Shown here one piece after another: positions 4,381 through 6,088 of a DNA stretch of 6,088 bases. Made by a program: the position numbers and the translations under genes. This DNA is from Pseudomonadota bacterium (GTDB lineage Bacteria > BMS3Abin14), in the NCBI GenBank assembly GCA_016937135.1, contig JAFGWO010000225.1:1-6088 (forward strand). Reading direction: 5' to 3'. The notes beneath the pieces are model-generated. The model saw only the letters and a program-made list of their open reading frames with translations. It did not search any database and was not told the DNA's origin. The stretch's first letter is position 1; the number at the start of each line of letters is the position of its first letter.

Positions 4381-4582
4381 ATATTTCGCCAATTATCACA
4401 AAAGACCGTACCGCCACCTCGCCCAACGGAAAACGGGCGACAGACGTCTAACGGGAAACGAGGTTGCACGTCCAACGGGAGGCGACAGTCAACGGCCACT
4501 GATCACCAATCACAGATCACTAATCACCAAACACCAAACACCAAACACCAATGACCGTTTTTTTCCCGCATCGGTTTTTCCT
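4381..4582. other. Repeat-filled spacer between the hydrolase gene and the small-ORF promoter
   Basis: No gene is supported here. AACGG occurs five times at irregular distances (4425, 4432, 4450, 4474, 4491), and the heptamer array follows. I see no clear intrinsic terminator after the hydrolase stop at 4583, only a weak CCG-ATG-CGG stem followed by A-rich sequence on the minus strand. Confidence 0.6.
4502..4557. repeat. Heptanucleotide tandem array, unit ATCACCA/AACACCA
   Basis: Eight consecutive 7-base units: ATCACCA, ATCACAG, ATCACTA, ATCACCA, AACACCA three times, then ATGACCG. It is in exact 7-base phase with drift towards each end. It differs in sequence from the AGTYCAG arrays but has the same unit length. 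It lies just beyond the 3' end of the hydrolase gene. Confidence 0.85.
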
Positions 4583-5350
4583 TCAAAACTCCATCACCTG
4601 GCCGTCCTGCAGGATCTCCATGCCCTCAATTCCGGCCCGGATCAGTTCCTCGACAATTTCATCGAGATAGAAGGGTTTCAAATGGGTGATGAGGAACTTG
4701 CGCGGAGGCTTCTTCATCTTTCGCAGCTCCCAGGACAGGAGGTCTGGCGTCAGGTGCCCGGATTGTATCGCCGTATCGAGCAGGCGGTTCGGATAGGTAA
4801 CCTCGATGATGGCCGCATCCGGCGCGTTTTCGCGACATGCTGTCCAGATGTATTCCGTCGGCCCGGTGTCCCCAGCGTACAGGATCCTCTTTCCCCCTTC
4901 ATCCTCCACCAGGAACCCCAGGGAGGGGGTTTTGTGGTGGAGCGCGTAGGCGGTTACCCGATGCTTCCGGAGCTGGAGAGCTTCCCCTTCAGGAATCCGC
5001 TGAAATCTCAGTACCGGTTTTCCGGGGGAAGGGAGGCAGGAGAAATCGGGCCAGAGAAGCCCATTAAAGAGGTTCTGCCTTAACGCCTGCAGGACCTCGT
5101 CCATCCCGTGCACGGAGACGGTGTGAGGAAAGCCGCCTGCTGCGAGGTTGTCCGCGAAGAAGGGAATGGCCCGGACGTGGTCCAGGTGGGCGTGGCTTAT
5201 CAGGATGTCCCTGATGAGTTTTTGGTTCTCGAGCGGCAGGACCGCGCCGATGGTGCCCGCATCCAGGAGGAGGGTCCCGTCGAAAAGGAAGGCCGACAGG
5301 TTCCTTCCAGGGGTTTCAGCCCCGGAGCACCCGAGGACGTGCAGGCGCAT
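4583..5350 (-). CDS. Metallo-beta-lactamase-fold hydrolase, class II cyclic-nucleotide phosphodiesterase-like
   Basis: The 255-residue protein has a complete metal site of the metallo-beta-lactamase fold: HAHLDH (53-58), His 139, Asp 161 in YAGDTGP (158-164), and His 223 in ITHLKP (221-226). The N-terminus MRLHVLGCSGAETPG is typical of the fold's first strand. The stretch ISHAHLDHVRAIPFFADN (51-68) matches the signature region of class II 3',5'-cyclic-nucleotide phosphodiesterases, and SGHLTP (197-202) adds a further His. By family, it may hydrolyse a cyclic nucleotide or another phosphodiester, but the substrate is inferred only from similarity. No signal peptide is seen. The ATG at 5350 has AAGGAG 6 bases upstream. 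It follows the barrel gene by 33 bases with no terminator between, implying co-transcription. Confidence 0.9.
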   Translation of the reverse strand: MRLHVLGCSGAETPGRNLSAFLFDGTLLLDAGTIGAVLPLENQKLIRDILISHAHLDHVRAIPFFADNLAAGGFPHTVSVHGMDEVLQALRQNLFNGLLWPDFSCLPSPGKPVLRFQRIPEGEALQLRKHRVTAYALHHKTPSLGFLVEDEGGKRILYAGDTGPTEYIWTACRENAPDAAIIEVTYPNRLLDTAIQSGHLTPDLLSWELRKMKKPPRKFLITHLKPFYLDEIVEELIRAGIEGMEILQDGQVMEF

Positions 5351-5383
5351 TGCGGACTCCTTGCCAACCGGGTTAAGGAATGC

Positions 5384-6088
5384 TCAGAAATAAAGCGCCA
5401 TTCCCAGAGTGATCAGCCTCTGTTCCAGGTAGTTGTTGGAACCGTCGAAAACGATCTCGTAGGACAATCCGACGTCCAGGGGGATATTGGCTTTCTCCTC
5501 AAGGTAACGGTTTACGGTCGAATACATCACGCCTGCGGTGAAGGACTGATAATCCCAGTCAGTCTCGTCCTCCAGGGACTCGTAAGCGAGGCCTAAGTCT
5601 CCGTCTATGTCATCCTCCTGCCTGGATGCGATGGTGTAAAGTCCACTGACGCTCCAGGTTTCGGAAAGGCTCAATCCCGCGTAAAACTCGAAAGCCAGCA
5701 GGTCTCCCAGGTCCCGGTCAACCTTTTCCTTGTTGGCCTCGGGAGCCAGCGGCTGGTCCACGTCGTCGAGCACCCGCACGGTTTCCTTGTCCGGCAGGAC
5801 CAGGTCGTACTTCACAGTAAAGTTCAGGAGCAGGTCCCTGACCCTGATGTAATCCTGATGGAACCGCAGTAAAAGAGCCATGGCCCCCGTGCCGAACTCC
5901 GTGTCCAGGAGGTTGTCCGGGTCATCAGTCTTCCCCGTGGGCAGGCGGACCCCGCCGGTCAGGGCGAGTCTCCAGCATTCGTTTCTGAAATACTGGTACC
6001 GGAGACTGGCCTCGATGTCGGAAAGACCGCTTTTATCCCACGATTCGAAAGGTTCAAATGAAAAGGGAGGGGATTCCAGGGAGCCCAG
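5384..6088 (-). CDS. Outer-membrane beta-barrel protein, MetA-pathway/transporter-like (partial, 5' end beyond right edge)
   Basis: The C-terminal 234 residues are visible, and the frame is open through the right edge. The Met at 5881 is internal, not the start. Alternating hydrophobic/polar strands are evident: SDIEASLRYQYF (23-34), CWRLALTGGVRLPTGK (38-53), then LAFEFYAGLSLSETWSVSG and FTAGVMYSTV. The last strand, LITLGMALYF, ends in Phe, the usual C-terminal signal for the barrel assembly machinery. GGVRLPTGK followed by DLLDTEFGTGA-like spacing (58-69) resembles the Phenol_MetA_deg (PF13557) type of outer-membrane protein, a family named for an unproven role. A signal peptide is expected upstream of the window. 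Function is unknown: a channel or envelope protein is likely. The phosphodiesterase-like gene follows by 33 bases. Confidence 0.8.
   Translation of the reverse strand: MGSLESPPFSFEPFESWDKSGLSDIEASLRYQYFRNECWRLALTGGVRLPTGKTDDPDNLLDTEFGTGAMALLLRFHQDYIRVRDLLLNFTVKYDLVLPDKETVRVLDDVDQPLAPEANKEKVDRDLGDLLAFEFYAGLSLSETWSVSGLYTIASRQEDDIDGDLGLAYESLEDETDWDYQSFTAGVMYSTVNRYLEEKANIPLDVGLSYEIVFDGSNNYLEQRLITLGMALYF

Noticed and set aside
4223..4426. 67-codon minus-strand frame overlapping the small-ORF promoter
   Set aside because: It spans the predicted -35/-10 elements and A-tracts, and overlaps a better supported frame with its own SD.
4502..4557. CRISPR-like array
   Set aside because: The units are 7 bases, contiguous and without unique spacers, and no cas gene is present.
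4364..5083. 239-codon plus-strand frame
   Set aside because: It is antisense to the metallo-hydrolase, whose HxHxDH and other metal residues are intact, and begins in repeat DNA.
5384..5881. 165-codon barrel protein starting at 5881
   Set aside because: The same frame is open upstream to the window edge and encodes barrel-type strands and the LPTGK motif, so the Met is internal and the gene is truncated by the window.

Overview
The window looks like a stretch of chromosome from a Gram-negative bacterium. The evidence is an outer-membrane beta-barrel gene ending in a C-terminal Phe, classical TTGACA-type promoters and strong Shine-Dalgarno (SD) sites. The GC-rich genes and repeat-filled intergenic spacers resemble what I remember of uncultured deltaproteobacterial (Desulfobacterota-like) genomes. 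That placement is a low-confidence impression, because no marker gene is present.

Left part (1-2530, minus strand): a thiamine diphosphate salvage and assembly operon, read thiM, then thiE, then thiL (3' end beyond the left edge). It starts from a TTGACA/GAAAAT promoter at 2498-2526. Next comes a complete TPP (THI-box) riboswitch at 2389-2473 with a mutually exclusive antiterminator and intrinsic terminator (2335-2368), and then an unusually long leader (2159-2334) before thiM. ThiM phosphorylates hydroxyethylthiazole, ThiE joins it to HMP-PP to give thiamine phosphate, and ThiL makes TPP, which feeds back on the riboswitch. thiM and thiE overlap (TAGTG). thiE and thiL are separated by 184 bases of repeat-like sequence.

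Middle (2530-3550): a repeat-rich spacer, then one plus-strand class I SAM-dependent methyltransferase gene (2731-3384) of unknown substrate. An AT-rich dyad and a hairpin with a T-rich tail follow it.

Right-middle (3520-4580): no recognisable large gene. The minus strand has a good promoter-like sequence (TTGTAA-17-TTTAAT) preceded by A-tracts. Downstream of it are up to four short ORFs (about 36-52, 37, 35 and 69 codons), three with plausible SD sites, and a 15-bp-stem hairpin between the second and third. This is the least explained part of the window. The rest of the spacer holds AACGG motifs and a heptanucleotide tandem array.

Right part (4583-6088, minus strand): a metallo-beta-lactamase-fold hydrolase resembling class II cyclic-nucleotide phosphodiesterases. 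It lies 33 bases downstream of a truncated outer-membrane beta-barrel gene that enters from the right edge, so the two are probably co-transcribed.

Several spacers (535-585, 2656-2683, 4502-4557) carry 7-bp tandem repeats, the clearest repeat signature of this genome.
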